From JBBSEZ01 sp038239195 (GTDB lineage: Bacteria; Planctomycetota; Planctomycetia; Gemmatales; Gemmataceae): DNA of 7,357 nt. Positions 1 to 5,301 of the stretch are shown in pieces. The stretch spans positions 1 to 7,357 of the forward strand of contig JBBSEZ010000487.1 in NCBI GenBank assembly GCA_038239195.1. The letters are read 5' to 3'. The notes beneath the pieces are model-generated. The model made no database searches. It worked only from the letters and a program-made list of their open reading frames with translations, and had not been told where the DNA came from. Numbering within the stretch: position 1 is the first letter of the stretch; every line of letters starts with the position of its first letter. A program made the translations under genes and the position numbers.

Positions 1-119
1 CCCCGGGTGTTGGGGGGAGGCGCCCACCACCGCCCGGGCCCCCGGGCCGCCCCGGGGCGGCGGACGGGTACCCCCCCCCGCTACGGCCACGCGACGCTAA
101 CCGAATGGGGGCCTTCGCG
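1..119. other. Very GC-rich noncoding tail with two overlapping palindromes
   Basis: This stretch lies just downstream of the NPCBM gene, whose stop is at 120-122 on the minus strand. It contains a 7-bp inverted repeat (GCCCGGG/CCCGGGC, 32-47) overlapping a perfect 16-bp palindrome (GCCGCCCCGGGGCGGC, 46-61), then a run of nine C at 71-79. In minus-strand RNA either palindrome could fold as a GC hairpin 60-90 bases past the stop, but no U tract follows. A terminator role is possible but not shown. I see no convincing coding region here. Confidence 0.45.
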
Positions 120-1343
120 TTACTTGCTCACCTTCGCGTCGCCCAGGGCCATGTGTTTCATGTTGTCGAACTTGCCTGCGGAGCGGACCAAGATGCGGAG
201 GCGGAGCACGTTCTTGATGTTGACCTTGACCACCTCGAACTTGCGGGCGTCCTTGTCCGAGAACTTGATGGTCTTCAGGGCCCGCCCATCGCCCTCGATG
301 ACCAGCTCGATGGGGCCCTCGGCGGTCGGCACCTTGTCGTCGATGCCGATGACGGCCGAGAGCTCGCCGTAGTTGCCCTGGAGATCGTACACCAGCTCGA
401 CCTGGGGCCGAAGGGTCAGGCCCTTTTTGTAGGCGACGCCGCCGAGGCTGATGTCGCCCAGGTCGGGGTTGCCCATGTTCGAGTCCTTGTAGACGTGGCG
501 CTGTTCGTTGCCCTCCTCGTCGAGCACCGACGACTGTTTCACGCTTACCGTGTCGAGGTCGGACAGGAAGTCCAGTTTGCCCGCGCTGTAGTCCAGCCGG
601 GAGACGGTTTCGGCCTTGTACGTGATGCGTGCCCCCGTCGGCGTCGTCACCGCGACGTTGCCTTCCTTCAGCCCGACGCTGCTCACCATGACGACGTCTT
701 CGGAGGTATCCAACAGCTTGCACACCGGCGAGGCGGCCCCCGCGACCAGTTGGTGCTTGAAGATCAGCCCGTGCGTCTCGCTCAGTTTGCGCACGCTCGA
801 CTTCGATTCGACGCCGGGGATGGTGATCGCGTACTGGATCCCGTCGCCCTCTTCGGTGCCGTCGCCGAGGGTGGACGGCAGGTTGGCCGCCTTGCCGCCG
901 CGGAACAGCACCAGCACCTCCTTGCCGCGCGCCGCCCTCACGCGCGACTTCCAGTCGATGCGATGTGCCTCGACCTGGGCCTTGAGCAGCACGTTGGCCA
1001 GCGTGCCGAGCGGCACCTTCACGGCCGGGCCCGCCAGGAGCGTCAGCTCGACCTCCTTGACCTTGATGGCGACCTTCGAGCAGTTGAGCACCGTGCCGTC
1101 GGTCAACTCGACCCGCGAGTAGACCGTGCCGGCGGCGATCTTGCCCGCGTCGCGCAGGTCGATCTTGACGACGTCGGCCAGCGGCTGGCTGATCTTCTTG
1201 CCGTCCTGCACCAACACGATTTCCTTGTCCGTCACGCTGACCACGTCGCCCTTGACGACTTCGCCCTTGATCGTGGTCAACTCGGCGCCCCGGCCGACGG
1301 CCACCGCCAGGAACAGGGCCAGCAACGAGAAACGAGCGCGCAT
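120..1343 (-). CDS. Exported protein with beta-type repeats and C-terminal NPCBM domain
   Basis: The product is 407 residues. The ATG at 1343 is preferred over the in-frame GTG at 1352 because a GAGGTG ribosome site sits 6 bases before it and the signal peptide then begins cleanly (MRARFSLLALFLAVAVGRGA, cleavage probably after A20). Residues 22-63, 77-121 and 209-252 look like diverged copies of a short beta motif (G-x-V-x-G-x-V, a hydrophobic strand, a PL-x-x-V turn), similar to small LSm-like repeats in planctomycete secreted proteins. Residues about 290-405 match the NPCBM pattern: YKKGLTL, ELVYDL, a VIGIDD turn, EGDGRALK, then LRLRILV. NPCBM is a putative carbohydrate-binding jelly-roll domain, best known beside glycosidases. 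No catalytic domain is visible, so a binding or structural role outside the cytoplasm is inferred. The usual Trp/Asp near the domain end is replaced by MALGDAKV. The substrate is unknown. Confidence 0.85.
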   Translation of the reverse strand: MRARFSLLALFLAVAVGRGAELTTIKGEVVKGDVVSVTDKEIVLVQDGKKISQPLADVVKIDLRDAGKIAAGTVYSRVELTDGTVLNCSKVAIKVKEVELTLLAGPAVKVPLGTLANVLLKAQVEAHRIDWKSRVRAARGKEVLVLFRGGKAANLPSTLGDGTEEGDGIQYAITIPGVESKSSVRKLSETHGLIFKHQLVAGAASPVCKLLDTSEDVVMVSSVGLKEGNVAVTTPTGARITYKAETVSRLDYSAGKLDFLSDLDTVSVKQSSVLDEEGNEQRHVYKDSNMGNPDLGDISLGGVAYKKGLTLRPQVELVYDLQGNYGELSAVIGIDDKVPTAEGPIELVIEGDGRALKTIKFSDKDARKFEVVKVNIKNVLRLRILVRSAGKFDNMKHMALGDAKVSK

Positions 1344-1509
1344 GAAAATCACCTCGCGGCAGGGGCCGGGACGTTCAACCTCGAAGGAGCCAGGAGCCGA
1401 AAAGTGCGCCGCACCGAGAGCACCATGAATGTTAGACTGTCTTCGGGGCCACGACTAACGGCATCGGCGAGCCAATTGCCAACACGTAGAGGTACATGAT
1501 AACGAGAGA

Positions 1510-1546
1510 GGGCCGCGGTCGCACGCAAAAAGCGCGGCCGCGGCCC
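1510..1546. repeat. 13-bp GC hairpin with A-rich loop
   Basis: The arms are 1510-1522 and 1534-1546 (GGGCCGCGG...CCGCGGCCC at the outer part) around an 11-base loop containing AAAAA on the plus strand. There is one non-Watson-Crick position, T in the left arm against G in the right, which can pair as G-U in plus-strand RNA. No U tract follows on the minus strand. It could be a transcript-end or processing structure for the upstream gene, or part of a repeat family. Confidence 0.6.
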
Positions 1547-1555
1547 GATCAGGGG

Positions 1556-1646
1556 AACGCTAAGCCGCAAGCGGCGAGCCCAGGGCAGGCATGGGTGACT
1601 TTGCCACCCACACTCAACTTGGGGCCGCCGCTTGCGGCTTAGCGTT
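1556..1646. repeat. REP-like paired inverted repeat, 21-bp perfect arms
   Basis: The left arm (1556-1576) and right arm (1626-1646) are exact reverse complements over 21 bases, separated by 49 bases. Each arm is itself a small hairpin with core GCCGCAAGCGGC. The spacer carries a further 6-bp hairpin (TGGGTG 1592-1597 / CACCCA 1605-1610). The paired, self-palindromic design resembles bacterial REP/BIME elements. On the plus strand the right arm runs into TTTTT (1645-1649), so it looks like an intrinsic terminator in that direction, although no plus-strand gene precedes it. It begins 35 bases past the stop of the 951-residue gene. Confidence 0.75.
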
Positions 1647-1681
1647 TTTCCGCTCGTTCGTTCAACGTCCCGTGCGAAACG

Positions 1682-4537
1682 TCACTTGGCTTCGTTCTTG
1701 CCCGTGGCGATGTCGCGCGTCACCTTGCCGATCTTCATCTGCCGCTTGGCCAGGTCGCCCAGCTCGTCCACGATGCGCTTGTAGGTCTCGCGCACCTCGG
1801 CCGGGGCCGTCGGGGCCGGCGGGTTGGCCTGCTCGCCCTTGTACTGCTTGGCGTACAGGTCGGTCCGCGAGTTGACCCGGCGCTGCATGGCGTAGATCAT
1901 CTTGAGCTCCGCCAACTGGTCGATCAACTTCGGGTCGGGCGGCGGGCCCGACTTCCCGGGCTTCCCGGGCTTGCCCGGCTTGGAGTCCTTCTGCGCCTTC
2001 TTCAGCGCCTCGATCATCTCCTTCAACGTCTCGATGACGTCGTTCTCGATCGTCACCGTGACCTTGTCGGTATTGGCCTTGTTCAGCCGATTCTTCACGT
2101 TGAGCATGTCCTTGGCGACCTGCTCGAAGACCTCGGCGAACGCGACTGCGGAGCCCTCGCCCTCCAGGAGCTTCCTCGCCAGCTCGGCCTCCTTGAGGAT
2201 CTTCTCCTCCGTGTCGGCCAGCTTGTTCGAGTCGGCCCGATTTCCGACCGTCGGTTTCTTGTCGGGGTTGGCCTGGACGCGCTTGTCGAGCGTCACCGTG
2301 CCGTCGCGCACCTCGATCTGCAGCGCCAGCATGTAGCGGCAGCGGCGCTCCAGGTCGGCCAGGAGCCGTTCGATTTCCTCCTCGCGCATCTGGCGCAGAA
2401 GGTCCTCGAGCTTCTTCTTGGCCTTCACCAGCTCGTCGATCGCCTTGCCCTGCTTGTCCGAGGCCTCGTCCTTCTTGTTCTTGTCGATCTCGTCCTCGGC
2501 CTGCTTCTGGTACTTGTTGGCGTCTTCGATCTGCTTCTTCACGGGGTTGTCGTCGGGCTCGGGCTCGCCGCCCTTGCCGCCTTCCCCGCCCTTGCCACCC
2601 TTCCCGCCTTTGCCGCCCTTCCCGCCCTTCCCGCCGCCCTTGCTGGCGCCAGGCTTGCCTTCGCCGCCCTTGCCGCCCTTGCCTTCGCCGCCCTTGCCGG
2701 CGCCGGGCTTGGCTTCGCCGCCCTTGCCGCCCTTCCCGCCTTCGCCGCCCTTGCCGGCGCCCTTGCCTTCGCCCTTGGCCTTGCTGGCGCCAGGCTTGCC
2801 TTCGCCGCCCTTGCCACCTTTACCGCCCTTGCCTTCGCCGCCCTTGCCGGCGCCAGGCTTGCCTTCGCCACCCTTGCCGCCCTTGCCGGCGCCGGGCTTG
2901 CCTTCGCCGCCCTTGCCGCCTTCCTTCCCAGCGCCCGGGTTGCCACCCTTGCCAGCGCCGGCCTTCTCGCCGGGCTTGCCCTCGCCGCCCTTGCCCGAGC
3001 CATCGCCCTTGCCGGTGCCGGGCTTGCCTTCGCCCTTGCCTTCCTTGCCCTCCCCGGGCTTCACGCCCTTGCCGCCTTCGCCGCCCTTCCCGCCCTTGCC
3101 CGCGCCTTCCTTGCCGGCGCCGGCCTTGCCTTCGCCGCCCTTGCCCGAGCCTTCTTTCCCGGCGCCTTCCTTGCCCTCGCCGCCCTTGCCGCCCTTGCCT
3201 TCCTTGCCGGTGCCGGGCGCGCCTTGCTTGCCTCCGCCTTCCTTGCCTCCGCCTTCCTTGCCCTTTCCAGGCGCGCCTTCGCCGCCCTTGCCTTCTTTGC
3301 CTGCGCCTTCCTTACCGGCCCCGGCCTTGCCTTCCCCGCCCTTGCCGGCGCCTTCCTTGCCCTCGCCGCCCTTGCCTTCGCCGCCTTTGCCTTCCTTCCC
3401 TGCGCCTTCCTTCCCGGCCCCGGCACCTTCCTTGCCTTCCTTGCCGCCGCCCTCCTTGCCTTCACCCGGCTTACCTTCCTTGCCGCCGCCCTCCTTGCCT
3501 TCTTTCCCGCCGCCCTTGCCTTCCTTGCCGGCGCCAGGCTTGCCTTCCTTGCCTTCGCTCCCCTTGCCTTCCTTGCCCTTGCCGGGCTGGCCTTCCTTGT
3601 CGCCGCCTTCCTTCCCGCCCTTGCCTTCCTTCCCTTCGAGGCCCTTGCCTTCCTTGCCCTCGCCGGTTTGTTCGCCGTTCTTGCCTTCCCCGCTCTTGGC
3701 CTTGCCGGGGCGATCTTCCTTCGTCTCGCCGCCCTTGCCTTCCCGGCCCTCGCCCGGCTTGGCTTCCTTGTTCGGCCCTTCCTTGCCTTCGCCCTTGGCC
3801 TCGCCCTTGGCCGACTTGGTATCTTCTTTCCCCTCACCCTTGGCCTCGGCGCTACTTTCCTTGCCGCCGTCCTTCGCCTCGGCGTTCTTCGCCTCGCCCG
3901 CCTTGTCGGTCCCCTTCTTGTCCTTGGGGTCGATGACCGACTTGGTCGCCTTGGTGACGTCGTTCTGGTCCTTCTTCAGTTCCTTGTTGTTCTTGCGGCC
4001 AATCTCCGTGAGGGCGCGCACGCGCTCCTGCTTGGCGATCAGCTCCTTGAGCTGGTCGAGCAGCTTTTGCGTCTTCTCCTTGGCTTCCTTCTTGGAGTCC
4101 CGGCCGTCGGTGGCCAGCATGGCGATCAAAACCTTGATCTCGTCGCGCAGTTCCTTGTTGTCGCGCAGGATCTGGCTGAGGAGGTCGATGTCCTTGTCCG
4201 CGCCCTTCTTGCCGAGGTCGCGGATCAGCGCGTCGAACTTGCCTTCGAGGCCCTTGTCGTAGGTCCGCTTGAGCGCCGCGCGCAGCGCCTTGGCCTTTTC
4301 GCGCTCTTCTGGCTTGGAGCTGTTCTCGAGCCGTCCGGCGAGCAGCACCAGTTTCTCGCGGAACTGGCCGAATTGCCGCTTCATCTCTGCTTGACGAATG
4401 GCGGCATCATCGATCGAGACGACGCTCTCGGCGCGGGGGACAACTTTGCTACCCTTCTGGGCGACGAGCTCCGTTCGCGCCCCGAAGACCACGGCCACTG
4501 CCGAAACGAGCAGGGCAGCCAGAAGACGACACTTCAT
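1682..4537 (-). CDS. Large exported coiled-coil protein with Gly/Lys-rich collagen-like linker
   Basis: The product is 951 residues. The frame is open to 4642, but the ATG at 4537 is chosen because a strong GGGAGGAAG ribosome site lies just upstream and a signal peptide starts there (MKCRLLAALLVSAVAVVFGA, cleavage near A20 or A26). Residues 40-205 are charged and helical with heptad-like Leu/Ile spacing. Residues about 210-657 are almost only Gly, Lys, Glu, Ala and Pro, in units such as GKGGEGKPGAGKGG. Residues 660-951 are helical again (KKKLEDLLRQMREEEIERLL; VIETLKEMIEALKKAQKD) and end in LAELKMIYAMQRRVNSRTDL...ELGDLAKRQMKIGKVTRDI, a tail I recall from uncharacterised planctomycete secreted proteins. 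There is no enzyme motif or transmembrane helix after the signal. Although Gly-rich, the linker is not a strict collagen Gly-X-Y array. It is probably a long, highly charged extended spacer in the periplasm or envelope. Function unknown. Confidence 0.85.
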   Translation of the reverse strand: MKCRLLAALLVSAVAVVFGARTELVAQKGSKVVPRAESVVSIDDAAIRQAEMKRQFGQFREKLVLLAGRLENSSKPEEREKAKALRAALKRTYDKGLEGKFDALIRDLGKKGADKDIDLLSQILRDNKELRDEIKVLIAMLATDGRDSKKEAKEKTQKLLDQLKELIAKQERVRALTEIGRKNNKELKKDQNDVTKATKSVIDPKDKKGTDKAGEAKNAEAKDGGKESSAEAKGEGKEDTKSAKGEAKGEGKEGPNKEAKPGEGREGKGGETKEDRPGKAKSGEGKNGEQTGEGKEGKGLEGKEGKGGKEGGDKEGQPGKGKEGKGSEGKEGKPGAGKEGKGGGKEGKEGGGKEGKPGEGKEGGGKEGKEGAGAGKEGAGKEGKGGEGKGGEGKEGAGKGGEGKAGAGKEGAGKEGKGGEGAPGKGKEGGGKEGGGKQGAPGTGKEGKGGKGGEGKEGAGKEGSGKGGEGKAGAGKEGAGKGGKGGEGGKGVKPGEGKEGKGEGKPGTGKGDGSGKGGEGKPGEKAGAGKGGNPGAGKEGGKGGEGKPGAGKGGKGGEGKPGAGKGGEGKGGKGGKGGEGKPGASKAKGEGKGAGKGGEGGKGGKGGEAKPGAGKGGEGKGGKGGEGKPGASKGGGKGGKGGKGGKGGKGGEGGKGGEPEPDDNPVKKQIEDANKYQKQAEDEIDKNKKDEASDKQGKAIDELVKAKKKLEDLLRQMREEEIERLLADLERRCRYMLALQIEVRDGTVTLDKRVQANPDKKPTVGNRADSNKLADTEEKILKEAELARKLLEGEGSAVAFAEVFEQVAKDMLNVKNRLNKANTDKVTVTIENDVIETLKEMIEALKKAQKDSKPGKPGKPGKSGPPPDPKLIDQLAELKMIYAMQRRVNSRTDLYAKQYKGEQANPPAPTAPAEVRETYKRIVDELGDLAKRQMKIGKVTRDIATGKNEAK
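2567..3913 (-). repeat. Low-complexity DNA coding the Gly/Lys/Glu/Pro linker
   Basis: About 1.35 kb of imperfect short repeats built from GGC, AAG, GAA/GAG, GCC and CCT/CCG codons, densest at 2567-3500. Higher-order units (GEGKPGAGKGG-type) recur many times with small variations, as expected from replication slippage or unequal recombination. The coding strand is strongly purine-rich. The same composition keeps other frames open on both strands, producing long false proline-, alanine- and arginine-rich reading frames. Confidence 0.9.
2621..2639 (-). other. Predicted G-quadruplex motif inside the linker coding region
   Basis: On the minus (coding) strand this reads as four GGG tracts with loops of 4, 2 and 1 bases (seen as CCC at 2621-2623, 2625-2627, 2630-2632 and 2637-2639 on the plus strand), with a fifth tract at 2616-2618. 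That fits the classical four-tract rule. It could form in mRNA or in the displaced DNA strand. This is pattern only, and folding is not shown. Confidence 0.5.
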
Positions 4538-4634
4538 AGAGAACTTCCTCCCACAACTCGGGGCGCCAGGTTCGATCGACCGCCCCTGAAAAGTTCGGCA
4601 ACTCCCACGGAGGCCTGCGAGTGGAGGCCCCTCC

Positions 4635-4643
4635 ATTATCACA
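4635..4643 (-). promoter_or_regulatory. Possible extended -10 element for the coiled-coil gene
   Basis: On the minus strand this reads TGTGATAAT, a five-of-six match to TATAAT with the TGn extension. It would start a leader of roughly 90 bases before the ATG at 4537. No clear -35 is seen at the usual distance. It is based on sequence match to the sigma-70 consensus only, and planctomycete promoters are not well described. Confidence 0.3.
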
Positions 4644-4842
4644 TCACCACCGGCTGGGCTGGCGTGACAGGACCGAGCGATTTTGTTGAAAATAGCGCCC
4701 CGGGCAGGCTGCGAGGAGGGGGAAAGCTCCCCCGCGAGTGCGCACCCTCAGCGCGGGCACCCAGGGTAGACGACCGCCCCCACCTTTCCCCAACAGCGTA
4801 TCATCCTGGGCCGCCCCTGTCATCCATCTTCTCGGGACAGGT

Positions 4843-4913
4843 CTCTCGTAGGGGCAACGTCTCGCTTGCCTGCTGGGCGGGGTTGGCAAGCGGGACGCTT
4901 GCCACTACGAGAG
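4843..4913. repeat. Imperfect 28/29-bp inverted repeat, MITE- or REP-like
   Basis: The left arm is 4843-4870 and the right arm 4885-4913, with a 14-base centre. The outer 9 bases are exact (CTCTCGTAG / CTACGAGAG), and the inner part pairs with one missing base and two mismatches, ending in GCTTGCC / GGCAAGC. There is no coding capacity and no T tract on either side. The size and symmetry suggest a dispersed miniature element rather than a gene-specific terminator, because it lies between divergent genes. Confidence 0.65.
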
Positions 4914-5039
4914 CGCTCCCGAAAATCTTGCCGCACACCCTTGCGGTGCCCCCTGGCTTTCTCGCGAACCTGCTGACCTCCGGCGCCGTCTTCTCCCTCT
5001 GGTAGAATCTCACCATCTCCTCCAACCCCGCGGGCGCCG

Positions 5040-5186
5040 ATGTCCACCACCTCCCCGGAAGTTCGCTTCTACTCCACCACGGGCGAACACGGCTGCTTCT
5101 CAAACTTCAACGCCGCACCTTTCAAACTGCGCGGCCACACCTGCCGCACCAGCGAGCACTACTTCCAGGCCCAGAAGATAGTGTAG
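5040..5186 (+). pseudogene. NADAR (YbiA-like) family gene, truncated after 46-48 residues
   Basis: The frame reads MSTTSPEVRFYSTTGEHG, then CFSNFNAAPFKLRGH, then TSEHYFQAQKIV and a TAG stop, 48 residues in all. The FYSTTGEHGCFSNF and TSEHYFQAQK blocks are hallmark N-terminal motifs of the NADAR superfamily (NAD- and ADP-ribose-associated; E. coli YbiA acts in riboflavin-intermediate metabolism, and other members remove ADP-ribose from modified guanine). The family is normally about 150-190 residues and continues FAG... after QAQK. Here similarity stops at AAG (5175-5177), followed by lower-GC DNA (for example CTACCATTAAAGGAATTAAA) and an integrase. The remaining two thirds of the domain is nowhere in this window. 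I infer disruption by an insertion or deletion, and the fragment cannot be a working enzyme. The ATG is chosen because it directly precedes the first family motif. No good ribosome site is visible. Confidence 0.82.
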
Positions 5187-5230
5187 ATGACGTAACAAGC
5201 TACCATTAAAGGAATTAAATCCGGAGAAAT

Positions 5231-5260
5231 TTGCCGAGGCAGGGTATTCGTGCATAGAAT
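5231..5260 (+). promoter_or_regulatory. Candidate sigma-70-type promoter for the integrase
   Basis: TTGCCG (5231-5236) and TAGAAT (5255-5260) are separated by 18 bases, matching the consensus at four and five of six positions. Transcription would start near 5267, leaving a leader of about 35 bases with a GGAG ribosome site at 5289-5292, nine bases before the ATG at 5302. Sequence match only. Confidence 0.4.
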
Positions 5261-5301
5261 CAAGCGGTCGCCCGGTCAGCCCCGCTCCGGAGACTACTTT
5301 C

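Larger units (their letters stand above)
1344..1681. other. Intergenic region between the two exported-protein genes
   Basis: This 338-base gap separates two minus-strand genes. It holds the REP-like inverted repeat at 1556-1646 and the hairpin at 1510-1546, listed separately. Between 1344 and 1500 I see no credible gene and no strong sigma-70 promoter. A weak pair on the minus strand (TTAGTC, 18 bases, TAACAT, near 1426-1455) is not good enough to call. The gap length and hairpins suggest the NPCBM gene is transcribed separately from the upstream gene, but this is inference. Confidence 0.5.
4538..5039. other. Divergent intergenic region
   Basis: The 502 bases lie between the 951-residue gene (leftward) and the NADAR remnant (rightward). 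They contain the 5' leader and a possible promoter of the leftward gene (4635-4643), the imperfect inverted repeat at 4843-4913, and a TAGAAT hexamer at 5003-5008 that could be a -10 box for the NADAR gene about 30 bases before its ATG, without a clear -35. The open frames here give low-complexity Arg/Pro/Gly products with no recognisable family and are not called. Confidence 0.5.

Noticed and set aside
105..1499. Plus-strand 464-residue open frame opposite the NPCBM gene
   Set aside because: His/Asp/Arg/Leu-rich translation typical of antisense high-GC DNA. The opposite strand encodes a clear signal peptide and NPCBM domain.
2567..3500. CRISPR array or tandem satellite
   Set aside because: The repeats are short, irregular and in frame with the coding sequence. 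There are no uniform spacers and no conserved repeat of 24-40 bases.
2539..3837. Minus-strand Ala/Arg/Lys-rich frames (2539-3003 and 3061-3837) that look histone- or KAARK-like
   Set aside because: Out-of-frame readings of the GGC-AAG repeat inside the real gene. The resemblance to histone H1 tails is compositional only.
2567..3913. True collagen-like Gly-X-Y domain
   Set aside because: Glycine does not recur strictly every third residue (GGKGG and GGE units are frequent), so a triple helix is not supported. I describe it only as collagen-like in composition.
2418..4262. Plus-strand 614-residue proline/leucine-rich open frame
   Set aside because: It is the exact antisense of the Gly/Lys repeat gene. 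Its PPLPP pattern is what GGC/AAG/GAA codons give in reverse. The minus-strand frame has a signal peptide, a ribosome site and sensible domains, and this frame has none.
3224..5005. Plus-strand 593-residue Ala/Leu/Phe-rich open frame
   Set aside because: A shadow of the same low-complexity region. It runs through the divergent intergenic region and has no recognisable domain or start signal.
4644..5103. Several minus-strand frames of 76-100 residues between the divergent genes
   Set aside because: Low-complexity Arg/Gly/Pro translations overlapping each other in different frames, crossing the inverted repeat and the NADAR start. No family signal.
5187..5301. Group II intron start or small RNA gene after the NADAR break
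   Set aside because: The GTGTAG at 5181 resembles but does not match the GUGYG intron start, there is no reverse transcriptase or domain V structure, and the integrase with its promoter explains the region better.
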